In this document: positions 9,695 through 20,247 of the stretch, piece by piece
Numbering within the stretch: the stretch's first letter is position 1
How the letters are laid out: each line of letters opens with the position of its first letter
Source of the DNA: Syngnathus acus
Lineage: Eukaryota; Chordata; Actinopteri; Syngnathiformes; Syngnathidae
DNA length: 64,000 bases
Direction of reading: 5' to 3'
Assembly: GCF_901709675.1 (NCBI RefSeq)
Contig: NC_051099.1
Span: forward strand, 9,674,501 to 9,738,500
Translations under genes and position numbers: made by a program
The notes under the pieces: model-generated
Told to the model about the DNA's origin: nothing
Database searches by the model: none
What the model saw: only the letters and a program-made list of their open reading frames with translations

Positions 9695-10636
9695 GCAGGG
9701 GTGGCCAACCAGTCAGAGGCGAAGAGCCACATTTTTGACTGTGTCATCCCAAAGAGCCACATCAACCCCCCCCCCCCCCCCCCCCCCCTGGAAAGAGCCA
9801 CATCACCCCCACCCACCGCAGACAGAGAGAGACAGACACACACAGGCCTCTGCTCAGCCAGATTTATTGAATATGTCCCACACCAAGATAATGACAGTTA
9901 TTTAACAGTTAACATTGTGTGCACTGTCTCACACACACATAAACTCTCAGTTCAAGCAAGTCCACAAACAGAAATATAACAATTTTCAATAACCCTAACC
10001 CTTTAATGAAGTCGCCTTCGTTGTATGGCTTTTTAGCCTGTGCAATGTTCCAAGCCAGTTGATATGATGCAAGCGTTACGGTCTCTGAGTGGTTTGTAAA
10101 TTTTTGGAAAAAATGCATCTGCTTTTCTGCCTGACTTTTCAAAGTGACCAACCTGTGCTTGCGAAGTTCAGTCCCTTTTGGAAATTCCTGGTCGATATTA
10201 GGATGGACTGAACTGAAGTGACGCTGAAGATTTGAAGCTTTGAAATGCGCTAATGATGCCTGACATATAAGGCAGAATGGCTTGCCATTACGTTCAACAA
10301 AAAAATATAAACTCTCCCACTCTGTTAAAAACGTCCTGTGTTCTTCTTCATATTTTCGTTTGGCTGTGCTTTTTTTCCCTGCCATTTTGAGAGCGAACTT
10401 GAAACAAATTATTTACAACTCAAATGAACGCGCGCATTTGTCATCAGTACGTCATTCTTCTTCTTCTTTTCAACTCAAACCGATTCAACTGGTCAGCGCA
10501 CCACCGCCACCTAGGGGGAATAAATGGCAGCGCCAGCCAAGCATTTTGACGCTTGTCATGTGAAATCTCCTGAGGAGCCGCATGAAACCAGCCAAAGAGC
10601 CGCATGCGGCTCGCGAGCCGCGGGTTGGCCACTGCT
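9695..10636 (-). mobile_element. hAT transposon fragment in ERV1 leader
   Basis: Ends GCAGGGGTGGCCAACC and GGTTGGCCACTGCT are inverted and the 8-bp GGTGTACA is duplicated at 9687-9694 and 10637-10644. That is the hAT signature. The element carries a transposase N-terminus on the minus strand and a C23 homopolymer near 9766. The interior is too short for a whole transposase. Confidence 0.85.
9909..10385 (-). pseudogene. hAT transposase N-terminus with BED-like zinc finger
   Basis: A 158-codon frame starts MAGKKSTAKRKYEEEHR and has a C2H2-type finger (CLICQ...HFKASNLQRHFSSVH). This layout is typical of the GTF2IRD2/ZBED5-like hAT transposases, whose finger binds the element ends. The catalytic RNase H-like core and the C-terminal dimerisation region are absent. 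The last 30 or so residues appear to be shifted or unrelated sequence. Confidence 0.75.
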
Positions 10637-10684
10637 GGTGTACAGCGTGTCGTCCTCCGTCAGCCAGATGGCGGGTATGAGAGG

Positions 10685-10702
10685 TCCCGGGTTTCGGCAC
10701 CA
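10685..10702 (-). promoter_or_regulatory. ERV1 primer-binding site, tRNA-Phe type
   Basis: On the minus strand the 18 bases TGGTGCCGAAACCCGGGA lie three bases downstream of the LTR end. They complement the 3' end of vertebrate tRNA-Phe (acceptor stem, T-stem half and CCA). This would prime minus-strand DNA synthesis and fixes the orientation of ERV1. Confidence 0.85.
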
Positions 10703-10705
10703 AAA

Positions 10706-11134
10706 TGTTAGGGTGGTGCTCACTCTAACTTATTTTGCAAGAACCACACAAGAGACCAGTAAGTATTTTTAGACACCTGCAGGTGGAGAGTCCATTCGTC
10801 GCTGTGCATACAGCAATGATCGAATGAGATCTGACTCTGGCCTCATGCAGGAGCATTTTTATTGAGAGAAACAGAGTGGGGTTGAGAGTGGGGGTGTGGG
10901 TGGACAGGATGGGGTTGAAGCCCCTTGCCTGCTGATAAAAGCATAGCAGGGGGTCTTTTACGACGTTGTGTAAACAAAGCCACTTTGATTGCTTCCTCTG
11001 CAGCTAGTCAATCAGTTCAAAAGATCTTAGCACTTTGGTGTACTACTTTTGTCAAGACAGGACAAGCTAGGTAAATTATTACAGGTTACATTCCAACATA
11101 ATCATACGATGAAGATAATCTGTAAACCCTAACA
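10706..11134 (-). repeat. ERV1 5' LTR
   Basis: This 429-bp sequence has TGTTAGGG at the 5' end (11134 side) and CCCTAACA at the 3' end (10706 side), directly abutting the primer-binding site. An AATAAA signal on the minus strand lies near 10857-10862. No second copy is in the window, because the 3' end of the provirus lies past the LINE at 1-1303. Confidence 0.85.
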
Positions 11135-11139
11135 TAATA

Positions 11140-11390
11140 ATAAATAATGTGAGCAGTTGCGCGGTGGGTGACGCGCTACGGTTGCGCGTTTGGTGCGCTG
11201 CAGTTGCGCGATCGGACAAATATGCGCAAATGAAAAAATGCTTAAAAAAGGCGGGGTTTATTTTGTCTTGAAACGGACGACAAATGTTTCCATTATTTGT
11301 TATGGGAAAAATAGATTCGAAATTCGACCGATTCGCTTCTCGAACCGCCTTCTGGAACGGATTGTGGTCGAAAACAGAGGTTTGAGTGTA
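11140..11390 (-). mobile_element. Tigger-like MITE fragment
   Basis: The segment ends at 11390 with the complement of the terminus seen at 25813 and 49301 (CCTCNGTTTTCGANCACAAT). It shares the internal GCGCAACTGCAGCGC-type repeats. Only one end is present. Confidence 0.7.
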
Positions 11391-11394
11391 TTTT

Positions 11395-11600
11395 TGCTAT
11401 TCTTGTTAAAATCACACTTACATGTGAACTGGAAATGACAATAATTACACAGAGTGAAAGCCAAATTGAGCAAATTGGCTATTTCACAAGTGTGTGTCAA
11501 ACTGGTAGCCCTAAGGCCATTGCCTTCACACAATAAAGTGAATGGTGTAGAATAACATATGTGTGAAAGCCATCGCCTTCACACAAAAATGCTCATTTCC
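11395..11600. repeat. Fragment of unassigned block also at 51120-51740
   Basis: The GAATGGTGTAGAATAACATA segment followed by GTGTGAA..CC..C.TTCACAC matches the block at 51130-51740, where a MITE splits it. It has no coding potential. It may be a third, short remnant of the retrovirus-associated block described at 50160. Confidence 0.5.
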
Positions 11601-11699
11601 TAATCCTCTCTAAAAATTGCTTAATTGCCAGCATTTGTTTCGTAGTAGTAAAAAAAAAAAACAGTAAAACTATTTAAATAAATGTTAAACTGCTGACAT

Positions 11700-12395
11700 T
11701 AGGATGAGGGTCAGCACCTCCAAATCCGAGTTCATGGTCTTCGTCGGAACAGGGTAGAATGCCCTCTCCGGATCGGGGATGAGATCCTGCCCCAAGTGGA
11801 GGTGTTCAAGTATCTTGGGATCTTGTTCACGAGTGAGGGCAGGATGGAGTGCGAGATCGACAGGCAGATCGGTGCAGCGTCTCTGCCATGTGGACTCTGT
11901 ACCGGTCCGTCGTGGTGAAGAGAGAGCTGAGCCAAAAGGTAAAGCTCTCAATTTACCGGTTGATCTACGCTCCTACCCTCACCTATAGTCACGAGCTATG
12001 GGTCGTGACCGAAAGAAAGAGATCCCGGATACAAGCGGCCGAAATGAGTTTCCTCTGCAGGGTGTCCGGGCTCTCCCATAGAGATAGGGTGAGAAGCTCG
12101 GTCATCCGGGAGAGACTCTGAGTAGAGCCGCTGCTCCTCCACGTTGAGAGGAGCCAAATGAGGTGGCTCGGGCATCTCATCAGGATGCCTCCTGGACGCC
12201 TCCCTGGGGAGGAGACCCCTTGGATGACCCAGGACGCGCTGGAGAGACTATGTCTCTCGGCTGGCCTGGGAACGCCTTGGGATCCCTCGGGATGAGCTGG
12301 ATGAAGTGGCTGGGGAGAGGGAAGTCTGGGAGTCCCTCCTAAAGCTGCTGCCCCCGCGACCCGACCCCGGATAAGATGGACGGATGGATGGATGC
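11700..12395 (+). mobile_element. Rex3 LINE, 5'-truncated (3' end)
   Basis: This is about 700 bp matching the 3' part of the Rex3 copy at 40485-41150: the post-RT segment (ISTSKSE-type start), the AELSQK and RSRIQAAEMSFLCRVSGL region, then the 3' tail ending in GATG repeats. The frame is broken in at least two places. 5' truncation with a short-repeat tail is normal for RTE-clade insertions. Confidence 0.9.
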
Positions 12396-12418
12396 TGACA
12401 TGAGTCTTTTACCATGTA

Positions 12419-12780
12419 CCGTATTTTCCGGACTATAAGCCACTACTTTTTGCACAAGCTTTGAACCCTGCAGCTTGTAGTCCGGTGCGGCGTATCTCTG
12501 GATTTTTCGTGATTTTGTGATGTCTAATACACTTCAACACTCATTAGTAAAAAGGTTGTGGACCTCTGTTGTGCGGCACCGATTTTCTTGGTGGAGGGAC
12601 ACACGGATCACTGGGGAGAAGAGTGGTGTGTTGATCGCATGTCCGTCCCCCTGGCAAAGAGTGCTGCACAATTGACATGAACAGGAGATAGACCGAGATC
12701 AAGACGGACATTACTGGAGAAAGGAAGGTTTTATCTACAAACCCTCATTATGAGGGACAAAAGAAATGCATATGATGACT
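12419..12780 (+). mobile_element. CCGTATTTTCCGG MITE, left part
   Basis: It starts with CCGTATTTTCCGGACTATAA after TA. It matches the left 360 bp of the complete copy at 26660-27563 (TTGCACAAGCTTTGAACCCT, then GGGACAAAAGAAATGCATAT). The right half is missing. Confidence 0.8.
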
Positions 12781-12849
12781 AAATACTTTTTTGCCCAACT
12801 GTATATATAACATGTACACTATGTATACATATATACTGTACTACATACA

Positions 12850-13015
12850 GGTGCTGGCCAGTAAATTAGAATATCATCAAAAAGTTTAATTATTTCAGTA
12901 ATTGCATTCAAAAAGTGAAACTTGTACATTATATTTATGTATTGGACACAGACTGATGTATTTCAAATGTTTATTCATTTTAGTTTTGATTATTATAACT
13001 GTTAACATCATTACA
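12850..13015 (+). mobile_element. Tc1-like terminal fragment
   Basis: CAGGTGCTGGCCAGTAAATT after a TA is a well-known fish Tc1-like terminus. It is followed by the usual AATATCATCAAAAAGTT and TTTCAAATGTTTATT segments. No transposase follows. Confidence 0.75.
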
Positions 13016-14006
13016 CTCTTAAAACTACTGAGTCACAACTGAATTTGGGTTGCATAATTGAACCAAACCAGGTAGTTGGGTCAAATTGATCTTCTTGTGC
13101 AAAAACAACCTAAATTTGGGTCAGTCCAATTTTCAACCCAGCGGTTTTAAGGATCTAGTTATTAACTCAAACAAAATAGTCTCCAGTGAATTTCATGAAA
13201 TCTAATTGACAGCACTGATGGACTTTATTGTGAATCATGCAGCTGTGAAATAAAGTTCCCTCGACAGTTTTGTGCCCCAACGCTAGCGTTTTTACCAATA
13301 GCAAACACGAGCGGCTGCCAGCTGCTTCATCCGTGTGGTGAAGCTGCTCCTTCTTTTCAATATGTGTCCCGCAGATATTTTTTACGGCAAAATCCTCTGA
13401 TGACAAAAAACTATGTTTCAACATTGAGTGGTAATACCGTCATGTAAACAGTGATGGTACAGATGGTACGTCTTGGTTCAGTTCAACAGCTGAAAGAAAT
13501 GAAAGAAAAAAGTAAAAACATCAAGTAAAATTCAAATTCCTCGCTCACAGTTCTTCAAGCCTGCTCCCGTTTACTTTTGTCCATTTATTGTTACATGAAT
13601 GTGTTGTAGTTCTTGCGATGATCATGTTTTCCTGGATTTTTTCAAACTCTTACTGCATTTGGTTATTTTACACTTCTATTTACACAGCATGTGTAAAACA
13701 AGTTCTTGACAATGCTCAAGGCTTAAATGCAGAAGCCTGGATATACAAAATATTAAGTGTTATCAAGAATAACACTTAGAATTAGGGCAGGTTACAATTC
13801 ATTACAGAATGTTTTGGTTTTAAGGCTTTTAGATTGGTATAGAACTTCAATTTGGACAGATAGGAAGATAAGTACGCATCAAATTGTGCAAATTTTGGTT
13901 TTAGTCGTGAAAATCTACAGCTGTGGATATGATATTTTGCCAAAATTAGAATTAGATTTACGACAAAAACTTTCTTATTTGGATTGTTTGTACAGAAAAT
14001 ACCAAA
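13016..14006. other. No gene seen; short TTGGGTC-repeat remnant
   Basis: AT-rich sequence. At 13040-13155 there are several AATTTGGGTT/TTGGGTCAA motifs in both orientations, probably an old MITE. Nothing else is recognisable, and short open frames lack family features. Confidence 0.5.
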
Positions 14007-14011
14007 CAATA

Positions 14012-14372
14012 TGTCACGTGCTGGCGCCACCTGTGACACAACCGCGCCCATTCTGTCAGCGGAATCGCCGCCACCTGTCGCGGGCTCATTGAGTGCGCTA
14101 TATCAGCGCTGCCAGCGCAAACCCGCGTGTCAGCCTGTCCGGTGATGCCGCTATGCTCACCCGATCCTGTAAGCCTGACTCACACTTGACCGTTTTGGTA
14201 CTCCCGCAGAATTGCCTGTGTAGTCTGCCAGTCTGTGCTGTCAGTTCCCTTCCCAGAAGTCCACCTGTCCGCCCCCCAGCCCGATCGCCGCATCAGCGCC
14301 CATTATTCCCCTCTTTCCCCACAATAAAGTCTCTGTCGCTACGCACTTGGCTGTACTGTCTGCTCCCTTACA
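14012..14372 (+). repeat. Solo LTR with 5-bp target duplication
   Basis: A 361-bp sequence runs from TGTCACGTGCTGGC to CCCTTACA, flanked on both sides by CAATA (14007-14011 and 14373-14377). An AATAAA signal lies at 14323-14328. TG...CA ends plus a 5-bp duplication identify it as a solo LTR left by recombination between two LTRs of an inserted element. The family is not identified but is gypsy- or ERV-like. Confidence 0.85.
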
Positions 14373-14377
14373 CAATA

Positions 14378-14861
14378 TTGATTTTAGAATTAAGTGGTAG
14401 GTCTATATCAAGCTTTCCTTTTACAAACAAAATTGTGTCATTCGGCGCTCTCCTTCACACAATCCGCCGGTACATGACGCAGTGTGTCACGTGGTATGTT
14501 GCCAAAGCTGACTGGCTGACACAAGGTGTAGCAAAGTGCGTACAAAGTTAATTTCACTTTATATCCAACGGAGAGGCGGAATGAGCGCTATTGAGTTGCA
14601 CATCCCACGTTCCAAATGCTTCATTCGTGCCGCTCTGCAGTCACACGTGCCCGCACACACAAACTCCATTGACTGTGATTGAACCACGTCACCAGAAACG
14701 CTAGCAACATATTTGGTGTGAACTCAGTTTAGGAAGTCTTGCCAATGGTTTTTTAGGTCAGCACACATGAATATTAAAATGCCCTATTAATAGGATGTAA
14801 TCATATCATGGCAAGATTTCTGCAAGAAGACTGGAAAAGTCATTCTATAACTCCCTCTCGT
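14378..14861. other. No feature recognised
   Basis: Mixed-composition sequence without a convincing ORF, terminal repeat or tandem array. Confidence 0.5.
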
Positions 14862-15170
14862 ATATAAAAGACAGCTTCGAGTTCTTTTTGTTACTGATCT
14901 GTTTATCTTGACTTGACAGACCGTGAGAACTTATTAGCTGCATATACAGGCGTGAGAGGTGGTTAATAAGGCTTAAGAAACGTAACTATAACTTGGCTAA
15001 TCAACAGCTGAGAAAAAACTGCCTTTTCCTAGCGGAGATTTTCGCCGGTGGTCCGTTACTAAAACGGGTCCGTGTGAAACGACAGAACAATGTTCTGCCT
15101 CAGTGATCACCATTAATAGGTAAGAACAAAAATACTTTGAGCTGAAATACTGCCACAGATGCAGTTACAC
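14862..15170. repeat. 310-bp direct repeat, copy A (LTR-like)
   Basis: It matches 16521-16835 at high identity, from TCTCGTAT to CAGATGCAGTTACAC. It contains a TATATAAAAG motif on the plus strand near 14870. The pair flanks a BEL/Pao integrase remnant, so it may be its LTRs, but the TATA motif points opposite to the integrase strand. Confidence 0.7.
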
Positions 15171-15239
15171 TCCCACCAAAAACATATCAACTGTACTGAA
15201 TATGATTTTAAAATTACTACTGGATAGAAAAGGTAAACA

Positions 15240-16101
15240 AATCAACAACTTGGTCTTGGCTTCTTCCAGAATGGTCACCTCATTCTGCACCTGGAGTGAA
15301 TGACAGAAAGAGGAGAGAAAGATGAAAAAACTGGAATCTTTAGCTTGCGTCTATCAGTGTCACCGTCTTATGGATGGGTCCTTCCAGGTGGACAGGTTTG
15401 GAGGAGCGCTTTCCCTTCGCATCAAGGGTGGAGTCACTGATGAGCAACTTGACCTTTCGTACCCTCCCATCCTTTCCTGGGTACACTTCAGTGACCTTTG
15501 CCATTTTCCACTGGTTACGCGGTGTAGTATCCTCTTGCAGGAGTACAACATCATCCACCCTTGCGTTCCTGTGACTTTTGGTCCACTTCTGTCTCTGCTG
15601 GAGGTTCAGGAGGTATTCCTTCTTTCATCTTGTCCAGAAGTGGTTGGCTAGTAGTTGAACTCGACACCATCTCTTGCGGAGGTACAGATCTTCATTGGCA
15701 AATTTCCCAGGAGGTGGAGCGAGGATTGTGGACTTCAAGGTCAGTATGTGGTTCGGCGTCAGGGGCTCTGGACTGGACGAATCACTGAGACAGTCAGTGG
15801 TCAGAGGTCTGCTGTTCACAACTGCCATGACTTCATACAGGAATGTTCTTAGAGAGGAGCAGTCAAGCTGTGAGGTTGACTGTTCTAGAATGGACGTCAA
15901 GACACTTCTGATGGTGCGGATTTGTCTTTCCCTGACACCACCCATGTGACTTGAAGCTGGGGTATTCACGATGAACTTACATCCCAGTTCCTTGAACTCT
16001 TCCTGATTCATCTCTTTCAAATCTTCGGCAAACTCTCGTCTTGCCCCAACGAAGTTGGTTCCTTGATCACTTCTTAATTGGCGTACATTTCCACGAATAG
16101 C
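15240..16101 (-). pseudogene. BEL/Pao-type retrotransposon integrase, C-terminal part
   Basis: Minus-strand frames at 15625-16101 and 15340-15558 give an integrase core (LRSDQGTNFVGA, then NTPASSHMGGVRERQI with the catalytic Glu position, and VNSRPLT). The C-terminal domain typical of BEL/Pao elements follows: FANEDLYLRKRW, NHFW, DVVLLQEDTTPRNQWKMA, and VYPGKDGRVRKV. Frameshifts separate the pieces. RT, protease and gag are missing. A Rex1-like LINE tail interrupts it at 16102. Confidence 0.85.
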
Positions 16102-16520
16102 GATGAATTCAAGATTCAAGATTCAAGAGTTTTTATTCGCCATGTTTGAGCGTGCCAAACAAGGAATTTGACTTCGGTAAATCACACCCTCTGTTCAACA
16201 TTTAGGTGACTAACAACACAGGACATGTGAAAAATGGCAGATATTCTCAAACATCCCCTGATCTTAAACTCCCAAAAGGGCAAGGAAGAACTCAAAACTC
16301 CAGCTAGGGGAAATGAGAACCTTGAGAAGAGACCACAGATGGGAAGGTCCCTCTTCCAGGATGACCAGGCTGCAATGGATGCAGAGAGGACACATAGTAC
16401 AAACAGTGTAGACAAATTCAAACAAGGTGTGGAGAGCAGGATGTTATTGCACAGTAATGACTCTGAGACTCTAAGAGTGGTGTGAGTTCATCAGAGCAAC
16501 AGCCTGGGGAAAAAGCTGTC
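16102..16520 (-). mobile_element. Rex1-like LINE 3' end inside BEL element
   Basis: This is minus orientation and matches the 3' end of the LINE at 58576-59513 from the GGCTGTTGCTCTGATGAACT segment through the GGCACGCTCAAACATGGCGA tail. The last lysine-rich A tract and CTTGAATC end lie at 16102-16135. Only the final codons and the 3' UTR remain, which is a strong 5' truncation. Confidence 0.85.
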
Positions 16521-16835
16521 TCGTATAAAAAAGACAGCTTCGAGTTATTTTTGTTACTGATCTGTTTATCTTGACTTGACAGACCGTGAGAACTTATTAG
16601 CGGCATATACAGGCGTGAGAGGTGGTTAATAAGGCTTAAGAAATGTAACTATAACTTGGCTAGTCAACAGCTTAGAAAAAACTGGCTTTTCCTAGCGGAG
16701 ATTTTCGCCGGTGGTCCGTTACTAAAACGGGTCCGTGTGAAACGACACAGAAAAATGTTCTGCCTCAGTGATCACCATGAATAGGTAAGAACAAAAATAC
16801 TTTGAGCTGAAATACTGCCACAGATGCAGTTACAC
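16521..16835. repeat. 310-bp direct repeat, copy B (LTR-like)
   Basis: This is the second copy of the 14862-15170 repeat. It joins the truncated 5' edge of the LINE fragment at TCTCGTAT. A few substitutions and small indels distinguish the two copies. Confidence 0.75.
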
Positions 16836-17204
16836 ATTCAGAAACTTCTTGCTGTATTTGGGCGATTTTTAGATAGTTTGGCTAGGATAGTTATGAGAAC
16901 TTATGTGAATTGCACAACACATTCCAATATTCACTTCATTTGTACGTCACATTAATGCACTTTCAGTCCCACGGAAAGACAGGCTCAGACAGGGGCCATG
17001 TTTTTCGATTCGTTATAAGGGAGACACCTTCTACGTTCCATGTCTCATGAATCCCGCCCGGATGGAGCAGAATGATATCAAATAAAGACCTCAGTAGTAG
17101 CATAACAAGTGAGAGCGCAGGGGTTTCTGTAAACATTTGACATCTCTGAGTTTTCCCCACATAAACATTCATTTGTGATTTTGCGTTTTAATTCGTGTAA
17201 TTAG
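16836..17204. other. No feature recognised
   Basis: No convincing ORF or repeat was found between the 310-bp repeat and the LINE. Confidence 0.5.
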
Positions 17205-18432
17205 AACGCAAAATGAAACCGATGCAAATCCGCCCCGTGGCACTGACGCCCATCATCATGAAGTGCTTTGAGCGGCTTGTCATGGAGCACATCAGATCCA
17301 TTCTCCCCCCCACCATAGACCCCTTCCAGTTTGCGTACCGAGCCAAACGGTCCTCTGAGGATGCCACCTGCTCTGCCCTCCACTCAGCCCTCACCCACCT
17401 GGAGAGAAGGGACTCGTATGTGAGATTGCTGTTTGTGGACTTCGGTTCTGCCTTCAACACCATTGTGCCACAACGACTCATCTGCAAACTCGACAAGCTG
17501 GGCCTCAGTACCTACCTCTGCAACTGGCTACTGGACTTCCTTTGTCAGAGGCCTCAGGTGGTACGTGTTGGCGACAAATTCTCCGCCAGCATCACGCTGA
17601 GCCCGGGGGGCCCCCAAGGCGTGCTCAGTCCGCTGCTCTTCACCCTGCTGACGCATGACTGCATTGCAACCAACAGCAACAACCGCATAGTGAAATTTGC
17701 TGATGACACGACTCTGGTGGGTCTCATCACCAAGGGCGACAAGACTCAATACAGGTTGGAGGTTGACCTTCTGACCACGTGGTGCAGGGACAACAACCTC
17801 CTGCTGAACGTCAACAAGACCAAGGAGATTGTTGTTGACTTCCGGAAGGGTCACACCCAACACCATCGACGGTGCTGTGGTGGAGAGAGTGAGCAGCACC
17901 AGGTTCCTGGGGGTGCACATCAGTGAGGATCTCTCCTGGTCCACCAACACCGCATCACTGGCGAAGAAAGCTCAGCGCCGCCTGTCCTTCCTGCGGAAAC
18001 TCAGGCGAGCAAGTGCTCCTCCGGCCGTCATAACTACATTCTACCGTGGCACCATTGAGAGCGTCCTCTCCAATTGTATCGCTGTTTGGGGTGGTAGCTG
18101 CACTGAATACAACATGAAGGCCCTGCAGCGCATAGTGAACACGGCTGGTAAGATTATTGGTGCTTCACTCCCCTCCCTGAAGGACATTTACACCTCCCGT
18201 CTCACCCGCAAGGCGACCGCGATTGTGAGTGATGTGAGTCACCCCGCTCACTCTTTGTTTGAGCTTCTGCCCTCTGGGAAGAGATACAGGAGCCTGCGCT
18301 CCCGCACCACCAGACTTTACTTGTATGTATATTGTGTACTATGTCTTGTCACCGTGGGATAGTGGTAACGTACTTTCGATTTCTTTGTGTGTCTTGGCAT
18401 GTGAAGGAATTGACAATAAAGCAGACTTTGAC
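17205..18432 (+). mobile_element. Rex1/CR1-like LINE, 5'-truncated (RT half)
   Basis: This is a 5'-truncated non-LTR element with the RT domain, C-terminal region and a short 3' UTR ending GAATTGACAATAAAGCAGAC and TTTGACTTTT. It is related to the elements at 1-1303 and 58576 by its jockey-superfamily RT style. Confidence 0.9.
17213..18362 (+). pseudogene. LINE reverse transcriptase with one frameshift
   Basis: The first frame (17213-17860) has the RT blocks [41 protein letters not shown] (first catalytic Asp), [12 protein letters not shown] and [11 protein letters not shown] (catalytic FADD). Near 17850 the frame shifts to 17829-18362, which carries the C-terminal [20 protein letters not shown] and LFELLPSGKRY segments. 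The GCPQG block reads GGPQG, another sign of decay. It would copy the LINE RNA at the nicked target; it is inactive here because of the shift. Confidence 0.9.
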
Positions 18433-19444
18433 TTTTATTTGGAGTGTTTTACAACACACAATTATAAAATACATTACCCTGGCGATAGAAAATCGAAATG
18501 CAAGTGTCTGAATCCATTACTTTGGAGACACACTGGCTGAGCTTTGACTTTTTCTTTGGAGGGGCCAAGGGCATCACAGGAGGTCCGCAAAGATTTTTTC
18601 TTTTCTTTTTTCTTTTTTTTTTTTTACAAACCCCAGAACCTTTTCAGAAAAGCTGATAAATAACTGTTATATGTTTCTACGGTCATGGACATTATTGGAT
18701 GCAAGATGAAAATCAAACAAAGCACAGAACAGGAAAGTGAAATTGAAAATAATTATATGTAATCATTAATTTTATTACTCTTCATTTGCAGGTGAGGCTG
18801 TACAGCTGCTTTTGGCACAGGAATGTGTTCTTTTTGAAAACAAGTGAAACGTGTACGTGTGCATGTGTATGTACACTGTTTATTCATGCACACACAGTAC
18901 ACACATGCACAGCCAGTGATTAAAGATATAACAAACATCCAGCAGATCAATTTCAGTTGTTGTCTGTATGTGTTGAGGCAACAGCTTGTATGAACCAGAC
19001 CCCACCTACGTCACAGTTCCCAGGTGATAAATCAGAGGACACAGGGCATTACACGCACAACCTGACCGCTGCTGCCGCACGTTAGGAGCAATCACTGCAG
19101 CAATAAGATGAAAAGTCAAGAGTATATTGAAGCCCTACTTATTTTTCAAGAGCTATAAAATGCACGCACATACGGTAGTACATACACACACAGTGTGATT
19201 AATACAAATAAATGTGTAGCAAATATGATTTTTAAACATTTATCCATGTACACAAATAAAAGACAAGTATCACACTATTGCTAGCTATGCTTCTATCCAA
19301 GTAACACGTTGTAAATATGTTATGTTATGTAAAATCAAGTCAAGTAGGTTGAGTAATTGATATAGCCATGCATGGAAGCAGCTTTTAGATAATATATGAG
19401 AAATTACTAATTATGATTCAGCAAAACCAAGCTTACATCTATAA
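18433..19444. other. AT-rich stretch, no gene seen
   Basis: It holds a T tract at 18611-18625 and CA-rich segments near 18840-18910, but no repeat family or coding signal that can be named. Confidence 0.5.
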
Positions 19445-20202
19445 CAGTGGTTCTTAAACATGTTGGAGGTACCGAACTCCACCAGTTTCATATGCACATT
19501 CACCGAACCCCTCTTTAGTTAAAATATTTTTTTTCAAATTCAAGATATAGATGTTTTTTACTGGTGCACAAAATGAGCCGGGCATGAACATCACCTTGTT
19601 CAAAGAACAAAACCAACATAATGCATGAACTCACAACAAATTACATACCTGCAAATCAGTATGACTTCTGCTGTTGTCTTTGCGAGATATGCAGGAGCTT
19701 CAGGAGCTTTATGATGATGCCATCACGAATTTACACAATAAATCAGGTGCGTTCGGACTTCCGCAGTGGAGTCTCTACTGAACCCCCGAGACCGACTCAC
19801 CGAACCGCTAGGGTTCGATCGATCCCAGGTTAAGAACCACTGCCGTAGAGGTTCGGTGAGTCGGTCTCAGGGGTTCAGTAGAGTCCCTCCACTGCAGAGG
19901 TCCGAACATACCTGATTTATTGTGTAAATTCGTGATGACGCATATCTGAAATGGTCTCGCAAAGGCAACAGCAGAAGTCGCACTGATGTGCAGGTCTGTA
20001 ATTTGTTTTTGAGTCCATGCATTGTGTTGTTTTTTTTCTTTAAACAAGGTAATGTTCATGCACAGCTCATTTTGTGCACCAGTAGTAAACATTGATGTCT
20101 TGAATTTTGAAAAAAAAAAAGATTTTCACTAAAGAGGGGTTCGGTGAATGCGCATATGGTACTGGTAGGGTTCCGTACCTCCAACAAGATTAAGAATCAC
20201 TG
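19445..20202. mobile_element. Two hAT-type MITEs head-to-head (large palindrome)
   Basis: Arm 1 (19445-19842) starts CAGTGGTTCTTAAA and ends TTAAGAACCACTG. Arm 2 (19849-20202) is the same element in reverse. It shares GGTTCGGTGAGTCGGTCTC, GGTGCACAAAATGAG-type and AAAGAGGGGTTCGGTGAATG segments in complementary order. The two arms can pair over roughly 350 bp. Terminal sequence resembles hAT ends. No coding is present. Confidence 0.8.
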
Positions 20203-20247
20203 CTCTAGGGTTCGATCAAACCCAGGTTAAGAATCACCGATCTATAA

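Larger units (their letters stand above)
8985..10684 (-). other. ERV1 5' leader, interrupted
   Basis: Untranslated leader lies between gag and the primer-binding site. Segments at 8941-9130, 9465-9500 and 9545-9690 match the plus-strand leader at 58448-62200 and prove common ancestry. It includes a T/A tract at 9170-9186, a duplicated 50-bp block (9186-9240 and 9385-9435), a 79-bp hAT remnant (9297-9375) and a 942-bp hAT insertion (9695-10636). Confidence 0.8.
1304..11134 (-). mobile_element. ERV1: class I (gamma/epsilon-like) endogenous retrovirus, broken
   Basis: A degraded provirus lies on the minus strand. In transcriptional order it has a 5' LTR (10706-11134), a primer-binding site, a leader, gag, protease, RT, RNase H and integrase, truncated at 1304 by a LINE. 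Env and the 3' LTR are not in the window. Class I affinity is inferred from the RT motifs LPQGF and YVDD, an MLV-like RNase H region, a PPPY motif in gag and a tRNA-Phe primer site. Large insertions sit at 3490-4454, 5591-7978, 9297-9375 and 9695-10636. Frames are shifted in several places and no full-length product is possible. Confidence 0.9.

Noticed and set aside
9987-9999. Telomere-like CCCTAACCCT
   Set aside because: Only about two units, inside a hAT element; not an interstitial telomere array.
18870-19130. CRE-like TACGTCA and upstream-looking sequence as a host promoter
   Set aside because: No exon, CpG-rich region or transcript-like ORF follows.
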